Of a stretch of DNA of 41,096 nucleotides, positions 17,509 through 24,800 are shown in pieces (the stretch's first letter is position 1; every line of letters begins with the position of its first letter). The stretch comes from Phycisphaerae bacterium (lineage in GTDB: Bacteria > Planctomycetota > Phycisphaerae > Phycisphaerales > UBA1924). Made by a program: the position numbers and the translations under genes. The notes beneath the pieces were generated by a model, which did no database searches, was not told the origin of the DNA, and saw nothing but the letters and a program-made list of their open reading frames with translations. The stretch lies in the NCBI GenBank assembly GCA_030429485.1, contig JAUIFD010000009.1:1-41096 (forward strand). The letters run 5' to 3'.

Positions 17509-18713
17509 GTCGCCCGAGCCGGCGCTGGCCCCAGCGCCACCCGCTCGACAATCCGCAGCCCGAACGCGTCCAGGTGCGGGTACTCCGCGTCGGAGTTCGT
17601 GAGCAGACGGATATTCCGGACACCGATCGCACGGAGGATCTGTGACCCTGTGCCGTACTCAAGCGTTGCGGCGGGCAGGCTCTGGGCGGGCGTGTCCTCG
17701 TCGCTCGAGCCGAAGGGGCGCGTGAGGCGCTGCGAGAGCGCATCGCCAACGCCTTTGGGCCTCAGATACACGATCGCCCCGCGCCCCTCGCGCTGGATCG
17801 CCCGCATCGACTCGCGCAGCAACTCGCCGGAAGTCCTTGGGCCTCCCGCCCCCGAATCGCTCACCGAGTCGAGATCGTCGAAGAGATCGCCGAGCAGGTC
17901 GCGCCGATGCACGCGCACGAGCGTGGGCTCATCGATCTCGCGCACGCGCCCGTCGGCGTCCAGCGCCCCCACGCCGCCCACCGTCAACGCGAGGTGCGGC
18001 AGGTGGTCCACCGGAGAGCGAAACGCGTAGAGCGTGAACTCGCCCTCCGGCGTGCGAACGGCCGACCCGTGCGCCGGATCGAGGCGCTGAATAAACGGCT
18101 CGTGGGCCAGACGGTGTTCGATGATCTGCTGCACCGAGCAGAGCTTGAGCCCGTGGCGCTTGCAGAAGACCTCAAGATCGGGCATGCGCGCCATCTCGCC
18201 GTCCGGGCGCATGATCTCGATGCCCATCGCCGCCGGGTAAAGCCCCGCGAGCCGACAAAGGTCGACCGAGCCCTCCGTCTGTCCGATCCGCACGAGCACA
18301 CCCCCGTCGCGCGAGCGGAGCGGGTTGATGTGGCCCGGACGGACGAAGTCCGCCGGCCCCGAGGTCGGCTCGATCGCCAGGCGGATGGTCGCCGCCCGCT
18401 CGTGGGCGCTCACGCCCGTGGTAAAGCCGTGACGCGGGTGTCCGTCGATCGAGACCGTCAGCGGCGTGCCGCGCACGGACGTATTCACGGGAGTCTGCGG
18501 GTGCAAATCGAGCCGGTCGCAGTCGCCCTCGGTCAGCGAGATGAACAGGTAGCCCGCTGCCTCGCGCAGCATGAACGAGACCGCCTCTGGGGTCACAAAC
18601 TGGGCGGGCATGACGAGGTCGCCCTCGTTCTCACGGTCCTCGTCGTCGACAAGCACCACCATGCGCCCGGCGCGGAGGTCGGCAAGCACTTCTGGGATGG
18701 GATCAAGCGGCAC
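17505..18713 (-). CDS. ribB: 3,4-dihydroxy-2-butanone-4-phosphate synthase (RibB) fused to a degenerate GTP cyclohydrolase II-like domain
   Basis: The 402-aa protein has a complete RibB domain (about 1-205): DDEDRENEGD (23-32, acidic metal-binding loop), HGFTTGVSAHER (95-106), RPGHINPL (125-132) and the GQTEGSVDL stretch. It makes the four-carbon unit for riboflavin from ribulose-5-phosphate. The C-terminal half is laid out like GTP cyclohydrolase II (RibA) but lacks its zinc ligands: where RibA has the Cys pattern HSECLTGDxFxSxRCDCG, this has HRRDLLGDLFDDLDSVSDSG (269-288), with Asp272, Ser283 and Ser285 at the Cys positions. The QEGRGIG motif is also replaced (RPKGVGD). The product is therefore probably RibB-only, like the RibBX variants of some proteobacteria. 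GTG start at 18713; no clear ribosome site. Confidence 0.88.
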   Translation of the reverse strand: MPLDPIPEVLADLRAGRMVVLVDDEDRENEGDLVMPAQFVTPEAVSFMLREAAGYLFISLTEGDCDRLDLHPQTPVNTSVRGTPLTVSIDGHPRHGFTTGVSAHERAATIRLAIEPTSGPADFVRPGHINPLRSRDGGVLVRIGQTEGSVDLCRLAGLYPAAMGIEIMRPDGEMARMPDLEVFCKRHGLKLCSVQQIIEHRLAHEPFIQRLDPAHGSAVRTPEGEFTLYAFRSPVDHLPHLALTVGGVGALDADGRVREIDEPTLVRVHRRDLLGDLFDDLDSVSDSGAGGPRTSGELLRESMRAIQREGRGAIVYLRPKGVGDALSQRLTRPFGSSDEDTPAQSLPAATLEYGTGSQILRAIGVRNIRLLTNSDAEYPHLDAFGLRIVERVALGPAPARAT

Positions 18714-19003
18714 AGGGCACGATAGGACGCACCAGGCGACGCCCCCACCTCCGATTGACCCGCACCCGGCCCCGGCGAATACTCCGGCCGCTCTCTACGT
18801 AGGCCCCCAGATGATGACGCCCCGCACCACCCTGACCACCGACGCCGCGCAGCGCGCGGCTCGGTGCCTGCGCCGCACGCTCGGCGCCGAAACGGGCTGA
18901 CACAGCGGGAACAACGGGCATCAACGCACCGAGCCACGCCCGGTGCACGACGCTACCTCGACAACGTTGGACTTTGAGAAGCACCTCCATCGAGAGGACC
19001 GCT
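18714..19003. other. Divergent intergenic region, no gene seen
   Basis: This 290-bp stretch separates the ribB-like gene (minus) from the small conserved gene at 19004 (plus) and should hold both promoters. I see no convincing sigma-70-like boxes, no FMN riboswitch motif on the minus strand, and only very short or shadow reading frames. Confidence 0.5.
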
Positions 19004-19366
19004 ATGGGACTGGACGAGAACAACCTCACGCGCCCGATCGCGCCCGAAGACCTGCGGGTGGGCGACTACGTCGGCGTATTGACCTATGTGCTGCAGAGTG
19101 AGCCGTGCTGCCCGGACGACTGGATGTTCGGGCGAGTCGTCGAGGCCGCACGCACCCCGGTGTATCTCCCGACCCCGGTGGTCGGACGGGTGCGAGCGCT
19201 CTGCCTGCCCTTTGTGCTTGTGCGGTCGCCGAGCAAAGGCCGCCGGCTGCTCGACGTGCGCTTGGTGACCTTCGGTCGCCTTGATGCAGAGTTTGGGCGC
19301 GCCGTCTTCGACGCGGCGACGGCGGATCGCAAGCGTGCGGCCGCCCGTCGCCAGAAGAGGTCGTAA
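19004..19366 (+). CDS. Conserved small protein of unknown function
   Basis: A 120-aa product from the ATG at 19004, preceded by GAGAGGACC at 18992-19000; an in-frame ATG 10 codons upstream lacks this. No signal peptide or membrane helix is visible. It starts with a polar segment, then LRVGDYVGVLTYVLQSEPCC, which suggests a small beta-barrel fold, and ends in a Lys/Arg-rich helix (DRKRAAARRQKRS) that could bind nucleic acid. I do not recognise a named family. It is a single-gene unit, ending before a strong hairpin terminator at 19388-19419. Confidence 0.7.
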   Translation: MGLDENNLTRPIAPEDLRVGDYVGVLTYVLQSEPCCPDDWMFGRVVEAARTPVYLPTPVVGRVRALCLPFVLVRSPSKGRRLLDVRLVTFGRLDAEFGRAVFDAATADRKRAAARRQKRS

Positions 19367-19387
19367 CGCACGCCCCGCCCCAACACG

Positions 19388-19419
19388 CAGCGACCCCGGG
19401 CCAAGGCCCGGGGTCGCTG
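19388..19419. terminator. Bidirectional intrinsic-type terminator hairpin
   Basis: A perfect 15-bp inverted repeat: CAGCGACCCCGGGCC at 19388-19402, a 2-nt AA centre and GGCCCGGGGTCGCTG at 19405-19419. It lies between two convergent genes (plus gene ending 19366, minus gene ending 19470). On the plus side it is followed by GTTCTT, a poor U-tract. The symmetry and location fit a terminator working in both directions. Confidence 0.8.
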
Positions 19420-19469
19420 TGTTCTTGCGATCACCAATTTGCACGAAGTGCGGAGCCCACCACGCTCGT

Positions 19470-19961
19470 TCACTTCCGGGTGTAGTGGATGTGCATCCCC
19501 TTCGTCCACGAGCCGTCGGGGGTCTGGAAGTGCATCTCCATCTCGTGCTCGTCCCTGGAGGTCAGGCGGATGATCGACTTCTTGGTCATGGCGTTGCCAT
19601 CGGGCGTGTGCATCTGGCCGAGCATCGTCCAGGTCTTCGACGCGCCGTCGTAGTCGCCCGTCTCGGTCTGCATCTGGTTAGAAACCGAGTCGACCCAGAC
19701 GCCCTCCCACTTGCTGGTGACGTCGTTGTAGCCCCAGAAGCCGCCGCCCTCAAAGCCGGGAAAGGGGCCTCCGTCGTCGTTGCCTTTGTAGCTCTGGTGG
19801 AGAAACCGCCCGCCCATCTCGACGGTGTTGGTCATCACGCCGGTCGAAGTCATCGACTCTGGCCCCATCCACATCTCGACCTTCGAGTTGAACGTGCCCA
19901 CAAACGGCTCGAACAGCTTGTGCTCGTCGCACGGGCCCGACATCTGGCAATCCTCAGACAT
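19470..19961 (-). CDS. DUF1579-family protein, second of a tandem pair
   Basis: A 163-aa cytoplasmic-looking protein of the DUF1579 family, a beta-barrel-like fold of unknown function. Family-type motifs are HKLFEPFVGTFNSKVEMWMG near the N-terminus, then GGRFLHQSYKG, GFWGYNDVTSKWEGVWVDS, and a final block around EMEMHFQTPDG. The ATG at 19961 is chosen because AGGAGG lies 5 nt upstream; a GTG directly before it would be too close to that site. It starts 9 bp downstream of its paralogue (stop at 19971), so the two form an operon. Unlike the paralogue it has no N-terminal membrane segment. Confidence 0.85.
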   Translation of the reverse strand: MSEDCQMSGPCDEHKLFEPFVGTFNSKVEMWMGPESMTSTGVMTNTVEMGGRFLHQSYKGNDDGGPFPGFEGGGFWGYNDVTSKWEGVWVDSVSNQMQTETGDYDGASKTWTMLGQMHTPDGNAMTKKSIIRLTSRDEHEMEMHFQTPDGSWTKGMHIHYTRK

Positions 19962-19970
19962 CACAGCCTC

Positions 19971-20663
19971 CTACTTGGTGCGTGTGTACTTGATCGAGCC
20001 GCTCGACATCCACTGCCCGTCGGGCATCTGCATGAAGAACTCGAGCGTGTGGTGATCGTTGTCGTCGATCGTCAGCACGTGACGCATGCGCTCCTCACCC
20101 ATGGGCCCCTGCATCTTGCCCTGGATCGTGAGCACGTTGCCCTCCATCTGCCCGGTCTCGATCATGATGCCGGTGAACCAGTTGTCCATCCAACTCTGGA
20201 TGTACTCCTTGGAGATCCGGTCATACCCGATGTGCCCTATGCCCTCGAAGGGCATGCCCATCATCTCGGGCGACGAGAAGTGCGTCCGCACGAACCGCTC
20301 GCCGAGCACCCACTCGTTGACCGACTTCCCCGTCGACGCCATCTCCTCACCGGTGCCCGGGTCGATGAACGACGAAGTCGCCGAGAACGTGCCGACCATG
20401 GGGGCGAGCGCCTTGTGCTCCGGGGTGTCGGTCGACGCCAACTCGAGCCAGACCTGGGCCATGTCCTCCATCGAAGGCACGCCCTCCTGCGCCTCTTGGG
20501 CCTCCTGCACCTTGCTCCGCACGGAGTCCTGCAACGACTCCTGGCTTGGCGCAGCCGAGACCTCGGACTCCCCGGCTGATGACCAAAGCCCGTAGGCCCC
20601 AGCGCCGGTTGCGGCGGCGACGATCAAGGGCAGGACTCCAACTCGATTCGTGCAACAAGACAT
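19971..20663 (-). CDS. Membrane-anchored or secreted DUF1579-family protein, first of a tandem pair
   Basis: A 230-aa paralogue of the following gene. It begins MSCCTNRVGVLPLIVAAATG, a signal or anchor segment (about 7-25), then a polar, Glu/Gln-rich linker (about 30-60), then the DUF1579 domain: HKALAPMVGTFSATSSF, GERFVRTHFSS, GHIGYDRISKEYIQSWMDN, LTIQGKM and a final block around LEFFMQMPDGQW. The ATG at 20663 has CAGGAGAT upstream; a longer in-frame start 14 codons before is less likely. A -10-like TATACT lies about 50 bp before the start. The protein may be exported while its partner stays cytoplasmic; function unknown. Confidence 0.85.
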   Translation of the reverse strand: MSCCTNRVGVLPLIVAAATGAGAYGLWSSAGESEVSAAPSQESLQDSVRSKVQEAQEAQEGVPSMEDMAQVWLELASTDTPEHKALAPMVGTFSATSSFIDPGTGEEMASTGKSVNEWVLGERFVRTHFSSPEMMGMPFEGIGHIGYDRISKEYIQSWMDNWFTGIMIETGQMEGNVLTIQGKMQGPMGEERMRHVLTIDDNDHHTLEFFMQMPDGQWMSSGSIKYTRTK

Positions 20664-20710
20664 TCGTGATCTCCTGTTTCGAGGCCCGCCTCCCGGGGCC
20701 ATCATTGTTC

Positions 20711-20716
20711 AGTATA
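20711..20716 (-). promoter_or_regulatory. Candidate -10 element (TATACT) for the DUF1579 pair
   Basis: On the minus strand this reads TATACT, an AT-rich hexamer in an otherwise GC-rich gap, about 48 nt before the ATG at 20663. No good -35 hexamer is seen 16-18 nt upstream, so this is only a candidate. Confidence 0.35.
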
Positions 20717-20755
20717 CGTACGGGTCGGCCAGCCGATCCAGAGGCTTTCCCCAGA

Positions 20756-21703
20756 TTATCGGGGCGTGCGGGCCGCCGCCTCGCGCTCCGCACAGATCGA
20801 GCACCACGCCGCGTGGGCGTACGCCGTGCCCGCCTCCGTACCCGCGGGGAAGTACGCCGCGAGCCGGCTCAGAAACTGCGACCGGAATCGATCCTCGTAG
20901 AGCTGGTACTGCGGGTTGTTCTGCGTGAACGCGTACTCGCCTTCGATGAGCCGCCCGGCCTGCTCACGACGACGATCGGGGTAGGGGTGGGTCGAGAGGA
21001 TCTCCGGCGTGCGCCCCTCGGCAGCCGCCTCCTCCAGGATCGACTGCACCTGGTACGAGCCCATCGGGTCATATCCAGCGCGGACCATGTACCGGATGCC
21101 GAGGGCGTCCGCCTCGAGTTCCTGATCGCGTCCGTACTTCAGCAAGAAGCCCTGCCCGCCCGCGTCCACGATCATCGGCACCGCCTGGCTCAACCACCCG
21201 CCGTCGCCCCCGACGAGGATCGAAGCCCCGGCCGCCAGGATCTGCGTGCCGGTCGATGCGCTCACGCGCTCATCGACGTGCTGGGCGGTGACGTGCCCGA
21301 TCTCGTGCCCGAGCACGGACGCGAGCTGCGCTTCATTCGTCATCTTCTCCGCGAGCCCGCGCGACATGAACACCTTGCCGCCGGGGAGAGCAAACGCGTT
21401 GATCACGTCGGAATCGAGCAGCGTGAACTCCCACGGGAGCGTGGGGTTATCCGCTTCGGTGAAGGGAACCATCGCCATGCCGACTTGGGCGACGTACCCC
21501 TGAAGCTGCGGATCGTTGACCTTCCCGCCGTACTGCTCGGTGAGGGGCCCCTTGGCTTCGTCGCCGAGGGCGATCTCCTCGTCGCGCGAGAGCATGTCCA
21601 TCTGGAGACGCCCGGTGGTGGGGTTGGTGGTGCAAGCCGGCAGGAAGGCAGCTGCGAGCACACCAACGGCGACCGAACGAAAGGCTGCGAATACCATCTT
21701 CAT
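20756..21703 (-). CDS. M48-family metalloprotease lipoprotein (LoiP/YggG-like)
   Basis: The 315-aa product has a lipoprotein signal peptide with lipobox LPAC (Cys24). The zinc-protease motif HEIGH is at 133-137 (Glu134 catalytic) and the third-ligand region ELEAD at 195-199. The layout fits periplasmic, membrane-anchored M48 proteases that degrade damaged membrane or envelope proteins. The preceding segment (NAFALPGGKVFMSRGL, 102-117) is a strong family signature. The C-terminus contains a CSIC pair. The start ATG at 21703 has GGAGGT upstream. Only 26 bp separate its start codon from that of divergent ubiE. The DUF1579 operon lies downstream on the same strand, 92 bp away, possibly with its own promoter. 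Confidence 0.92.
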   Translation of the reverse strand: MKMVFAAFRSVAVGVLAAAFLPACTTNPTTGRLQMDMLSRDEEIALGDEAKGPLTEQYGGKVNDPQLQGYVAQVGMAMVPFTEADNPTLPWEFTLLDSDVINAFALPGGKVFMSRGLAEKMTNEAQLASVLGHEIGHVTAQHVDERVSASTGTQILAAGASILVGGDGGWLSQAVPMIVDAGGQGFLLKYGRDQELEADALGIRYMVRAGYDPMGSYQVQSILEEAAAEGRTPEILSTHPYPDRRREQAGRLIEGEYAFTQNNPQYQLYEDRFRSQFLSRLAAYFPAGTEAGTAYAHAAWCSICAEREAAARTPR

Positions 21704-21729
21704 GAGGACCTCCGAATCAGCGGGATGAT

Positions 21730-22518
21730 ATGAGCGAGCAGACGCACACGATGCAGGGCGACGGCACAGCGTGGAACGCTCAAACGCTTGCCGACCCGCA
21801 CGCCCTGCCCGACAAGGCCGACCGCGTGCGATCGATGTTCGGCGCGATCGCGGGCCGGTACGACCTCAATAACCGGGTCCACTCTCTCTGGCGCGATCAG
21901 GCGTGGCGACGGTTCGCGGTCCGCCAAGCGGAAGTGGGCCCGGGCCAGACGGTCGTCGACGTCGCGTGCGGCACGGGCGATCTGACCGAGGCGTTCGCCG
22001 CGCGCACCGAAGCGGCCCGCGTGATCGGCATCGATTTCACGCCCGAGATGCTCGACGTCGCACGCGAGAAGTCGTCGCGGCTTGGCCCGTCGTTGCGCGA
22101 CCGCGTCGAATACCGCCGCGGCGACGCGATGTCGCTCGACCTGCCCGACCGTTTCGCGGACGTGGTGTCGATCGCGTTCGGCATCCGCAACGTGCAGGAG
22201 CCCGCGAAGGCGATCGCCGAGTTTGCGCGGGTGCTCAAGCCGGGTGGACGGCTCGTGATTCTGGAGTTTGATCGTCCACGCCTCGCTCCGGTGCGGTGGT
22301 TCAATGAGGTCTACTCCGCCCGCATCATGCCGCACACCGCCACGTGGCTCGCGGGCGATCGCTCCGGCGCTTATCGATACCTGCCGAAGAGCGTGGGGAC
22401 CTTCATGTCGCGCGAGGCGATGCTCAAGCTGCTGGAGTCGAGCGGCTTTAGCGACGCGCGGGCCAACTCGCTGACCCTCGGCATCTGCGCGTGTTATCGA
22501 GCGATCCGTCCCGGGTAA
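21730..22518 (+). CDS. ubiE: UbiE/MenG-type quinone-biosynthesis C-methyltransferase
   Basis: A 262-aa SAM-dependent methyltransferase of the UbiE/COQ5 family, which C-methylates demethylmenaquinone (and ubiquinone precursors where present). Motifs: MFGAIAGRYDLNNRVHSLW at about 36-54, the SAM-binding VVDVACGTGDLTEAF (75-89), the FGIRNVQEP segment and LKPGGRLVILEFDRP. No other menaquinone gene is in view. The ATG at 21730 has no good ribosome site and the first ~30 residues look non-conserved; Met8 is a possible alternative start. Which quinone it serves cannot be told from the sequence. Confidence 0.9.
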   Translation: MSEQTHTMQGDGTAWNAQTLADPHALPDKADRVRSMFGAIAGRYDLNNRVHSLWRDQAWRRFAVRQAEVGPGQTVVDVACGTGDLTEAFAARTEAARVIGIDFTPEMLDVAREKSSRLGPSLRDRVEYRRGDAMSLDLPDRFADVVSIAFGIRNVQEPAKAIAEFARVLKPGGRLVILEFDRPRLAPVRWFNEVYSARIMPHTATWLAGDRSGAYRYLPKSVGTFMSREAMLKLLESSGFSDARANSLTLGICACYRAIRPG

Positions 22519-22555
22519 CCGGGCGGGGGACGGCGGCGCCAACGGGCGAACGCGC

Positions 22556-22580
22556 AGAGCGCGCGCAATCGCGCGGCTCT
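22556..22580 (+). terminator. Possible terminator hairpin after ubiE
   Basis: AGAGC and GCTCT flank a G/C stem (CGCGC ... GCGCG) closed by an AATC loop, about 10 bp with one bulged base. It lies 38 bp past the ubiE stop. There is no U-tract, so this is a weak call. Confidence 0.35.
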
Positions 22581-22626
22581 CGGACCGCCCGCAGCTGCGC
22601 ACACGCGCGGAAACTCCAACAACACG

Positions 22627-22756
22627 CCGCTCACATCCGAAGACGGGTGAGCGGGTGCACGGTGGCGCCCAGCCGGTGGGAGCAACCGGTCGATGGTGGA
22701 AGGCTGCGGGCGGGATGGGAGGCCTCGCCCAAAGCGATCGTCTGACCGGAGAGACG
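22627..22756 (+). promoter_or_regulatory. Structured 5' leader of the corrinoid-domain gene, possible cis-regulatory RNA
   Basis: Four hairpins can be drawn in the 130 nt before the gene: CCGCTCAC/GTGAGCGG (22627-22634 with 22647-22654) continuing after an AT bulge into CCG-AAGA-CGG; CCGGT/ACCGG (22673-22677 with 22685-22689); GGGCG/CGCCC (22708-22712 with 22726-22730); and CGTCT/AGACG (22739-22743 with 22752-22756), which encloses the GGAGAGAC ribosome site. The first is a perfect 8+3 bp stem. It does not match a riboswitch consensus I know, including the cobalamin box. Confidence 0.45.
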
Positions 22757-22760
22757 GCAC

Positions 22761-23468
22761 ATGACCAACGGAGTGGATTTCGACCTCGCGGTCGAGCGGA
22801 TGTTCGAGTTGCTTGTCCGCGGCGACCGCGATGGAACACGCGCGTTCGGGGCAGAACTCATCAGGGGCGGCATGACCCCACGCGAACTGCTCGCCAACGT
22901 CTTCTGGCCCGTCCATGAGAAGCTCGACCAGTTCTTCCGCAACGACCAGGTGACCGACCTCAGCTACCGCCTCGCCACGCGGCTGCTCCGCCAGTTCGCG
23001 GCCCAGGTTGGCGGCGCACTCGAACGCCCGACCACGCGCACACGCTCGATCTTCATGACCTGCGGCCCGTGCGAGACCGAAGAGCTCGGCGCCCAGATCG
23101 CCGCCGACCTGCTCGAAAGCGACGGATTCCGCGTCACCCTCGCCGGCGGCGGCATCCCGCTCGATGAGCTCCTCTCGCACGCCCACGCCCTGCGGCCGGA
23201 CGTGCTCTGCATGTTCTGCTCCGCCCCGACCGACCTTCCGACCGTCCGCCAGGCGATCGACCACATCCGCGGGCGCGATGCGCTCCCGGACACGCAGATC
23301 GTCGTCGGCGGCGGCGTGTTCAACCGCGCATCAGGGCTCGCCGAGGAGATCGGCGCCGACCTGTGGGCGGACGATCCCATCGAGCTTGCGCTCGTGCTGA
23401 GCGAAGAGCCGGAACGCCGAATGAGCCAGGATCAGCGCACGGTCGGCAAGCAGCGCAAGGCGGCGTAG
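22761..23468 (+). CDS. B12-binding-domain-like protein lacking the cobalt-ligand histidine
   Basis: A 235-aa protein with the two-part layout of corrinoid proteins: a helical N-terminal cap (about 1-90, with LLANVFWPVHEKLDQFF) and a Rossmann-like domain (about 95-215). The domain has LGAQIAADLLESDGF, AGGGIPLDELL, PDVLCMFCS and TQIVVGGGVFN, all in the order of B12-binding folds. The usual DxHxxG motif is replaced by ETEELG (105-110), so the lower-ligand His is absent. Cys101 and Cys104 lie next to it (TCGPC). It may bind cobalamin in another way, or have taken on another role. GGAGAGAC lies before the ATG within a hairpin. A membrane-protein gene follows after 12 bp. Confidence 0.75.
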   Translation: MTNGVDFDLAVERMFELLVRGDRDGTRAFGAELIRGGMTPRELLANVFWPVHEKLDQFFRNDQVTDLSYRLATRLLRQFAAQVGGALERPTTRTRSIFMTCGPCETEELGAQIAADLLESDGFRVTLAGGGIPLDELLSHAHALRPDVLCMFCSAPTDLPTVRQAIDHIRGRDALPDTQIVVGGGVFNRASGLAEEIGADLWADDPIELALVLSEEPERRMSQDQRTVGKQRKAA

Positions 23469-23480
23469 GCGGTTGTGCCG

Positions 23481-23894
23481 ATGGAGGTACTGCTGCCCGT
23501 GCTTGCGCTGGGTTGGGCGCTGCCGGTGTGGTTCCTGCCGCGATTGATCGCGTGGCTCGTTACGCTCGTGCTGCCCGACGCAGCCGACGCAAATCAGACG
23601 CAGCCGACGCGATGGGCAGCGGCGATCGGCAGCGCGTGCGTGGCTGGTGCGGCGGCGGACGCGTTGCTCCTGATCCAGGCGCCTTCATTCGCCAAGGAGT
23701 CCGAGGTGGTCCGGTCGGTAGGCACGTTCTTCTCCATTGCGTGCTACCTGTTGGTCACGATCCCAATGGTCGCGGTCTTCGTGTTGCAGGTCGCCGGCGC
23801 GAAGGGGCCCGTCCTCAACGACAGGGTCTGGTTCCTCTCGATCGTGCACTCGGCGATTGTCGCGATCGTCGCCTACCGCATCGCGACACCCTGA
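23481..23894 (+). CDS. Four-helix membrane protein, unknown function
   Basis: A 137-aa product with four predicted membrane helices (about 3-30, 46-64, 80-105 and 115-134) and short loops. The ATG at 23481 is favoured over a GTG two codons earlier because AGGCGG (23467-23472) is at the right spacing for it. It lies 12 bp after the corrinoid-like gene and probably shares its transcript. Its stop is 1 bp from the stop of convergent pyrF. No family recognised. Confidence 0.65.
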   Translation: MEVLLPVLALGWALPVWFLPRLIAWLVTLVLPDAADANQTQPTRWAAAIGSACVAGAAADALLLIQAPSFAKESEVVRSVGTFFSIACYLLVTIPMVAVFVLQVAGAKGPVLNDRVWFLSIVHSAIVAIVAYRIATP

Positions 23895-23895
23895 A

Positions 23896-24780
23896 CTAGA
23901 CCGCCGACCGGGTTCCATGAAGCGCTCGCCCTTCGTCGGCGAGCGCTTTCGCGCGCGCACGCACCCGCTCGTTCCAATCGCGCCCGTCCGTCCCATCCCC
24001 CGCGAAGAGCACGCTCCGGCTCGCGTTGACCACAAGCCCGAGCCCGCCGGCGCTGGTCGCGGGGCGCGCCATCGGCGCGAGGTCTTCCGTGCGCCCGCCC
24101 TGCGTGCCGACGCCCGGCACCAGGAAGGGCGTATCGGGCATCAACTCGCGCAGGGCTGCGCCCTCGTCAGCCCGGGTCGCCCCCACAACCGCGCCCACGC
24201 CCGAAAGCCCGCGCTCGCCGACGTGCGCGCGTCCAAGCTCATGCACGAGTCGGGCCGTGTGCTCGGCAAGCGTGCCGCCGCGCGCGAGCGCCTCGCCCTG
24301 GATCACGCCCGAGTCCGGATTCGACGTGCGGACGAGCACAAACACCATGAGCCCCGCGTCAAGGAACGGCTCGATCGAGCTCGCCCCCATGTACGCGTTC
24401 ACCGTCACCGCGTGCGCCCCCAGCCCCGTCGCCGCAGCGGCGTAGTGGGCTGCCGTCGAGCCGATGTCGCCCCGCTTCACGTCCAGGATCACGAAGAGCC
24501 CCGCTTCGCGCGCCCTCGCGATCACCCGCTCCAGCACCGCGACCCCCGCCGACCCGAACCGCTCGAAGCACGCCGACTGCGGCTTGACCACCCCCACCAC
24601 GCCCGCGACCGCCTCGACCACGCCCGTGCAGAAATGCTCGACGCGCTCGGCTTCGTCGTCATACCCCGCGAGCGCCTCGGGCAATCGACCCACAACCGGA
24701 TCAAGCCCCACGCACACCGGCGAACCCGCCCGATCGATCGAGTCGGCGAGCAGGTCGGCGTGGGCAGCAGCGGTGTTCAT
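23896..24780 (-). CDS. pyrF: Orotidine 5'-phosphate decarboxylase (long PyrF type)
   Basis: A 294-aa enzyme of the longer 'type 2' PyrF group (E. coli-type PyrF is about 245 aa). It converts OMP to UMP in the last step of pyrimidine synthesis. Key motifs: CVGLDPVVGRLP (23-34), GVVKPQSACFERFG (63-76), the catalytic LDVKRGDIGSTA with Lys102 and Asp105, and LVPGVGTQGG toward the phosphate-binding end. The ATG at 24780 has GGATGGAG just upstream. No other pyrimidine genes are near. It converges on the membrane-protein gene and diverges from the DUF971 gene. Confidence 0.95.
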   Translation of the reverse strand: MNTAAAHADLLADSIDRAGSPVCVGLDPVVGRLPEALAGYDDEAERVEHFCTGVVEAVAGVVGVVKPQSACFERFGSAGVAVLERVIARAREAGLFVILDVKRGDIGSTAAHYAAAATGLGAHAVTVNAYMGASSIEPFLDAGLMVFVLVRTSNPDSGVIQGEALARGGTLAEHTARLVHELGRAHVGERGLSGVGAVVGATRADEGAALRELMPDTPFLVPGVGTQGGRTEDLAPMARPATSAGGLGLVVNASRSVLFAGDGTDGRDWNERVRARAKALADEGRALHGTRSAV

Positions 24781-24800
24781 GCTCCATCCTATTGTCGAGC

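Noticed and set aside
18714-19003. FMN riboswitch upstream of the ribB-like gene
   Set aside because: I looked for the conserved RFN boxes on the minus strand and did not find them.
18703-19029. 108-codon minus-strand frame in the ribB upstream gap
   Set aside because: Overlaps the start of the conserved gene at 19004 on the other strand, no domain, no ribosome site.
22519-22760. Cobalamin riboswitch before the corrinoid-like gene
   Set aside because: Hairpins are present but the conserved B12-box (GCCACTG) and the core order are missing on the plus strand; kept only as an unnamed structured leader.
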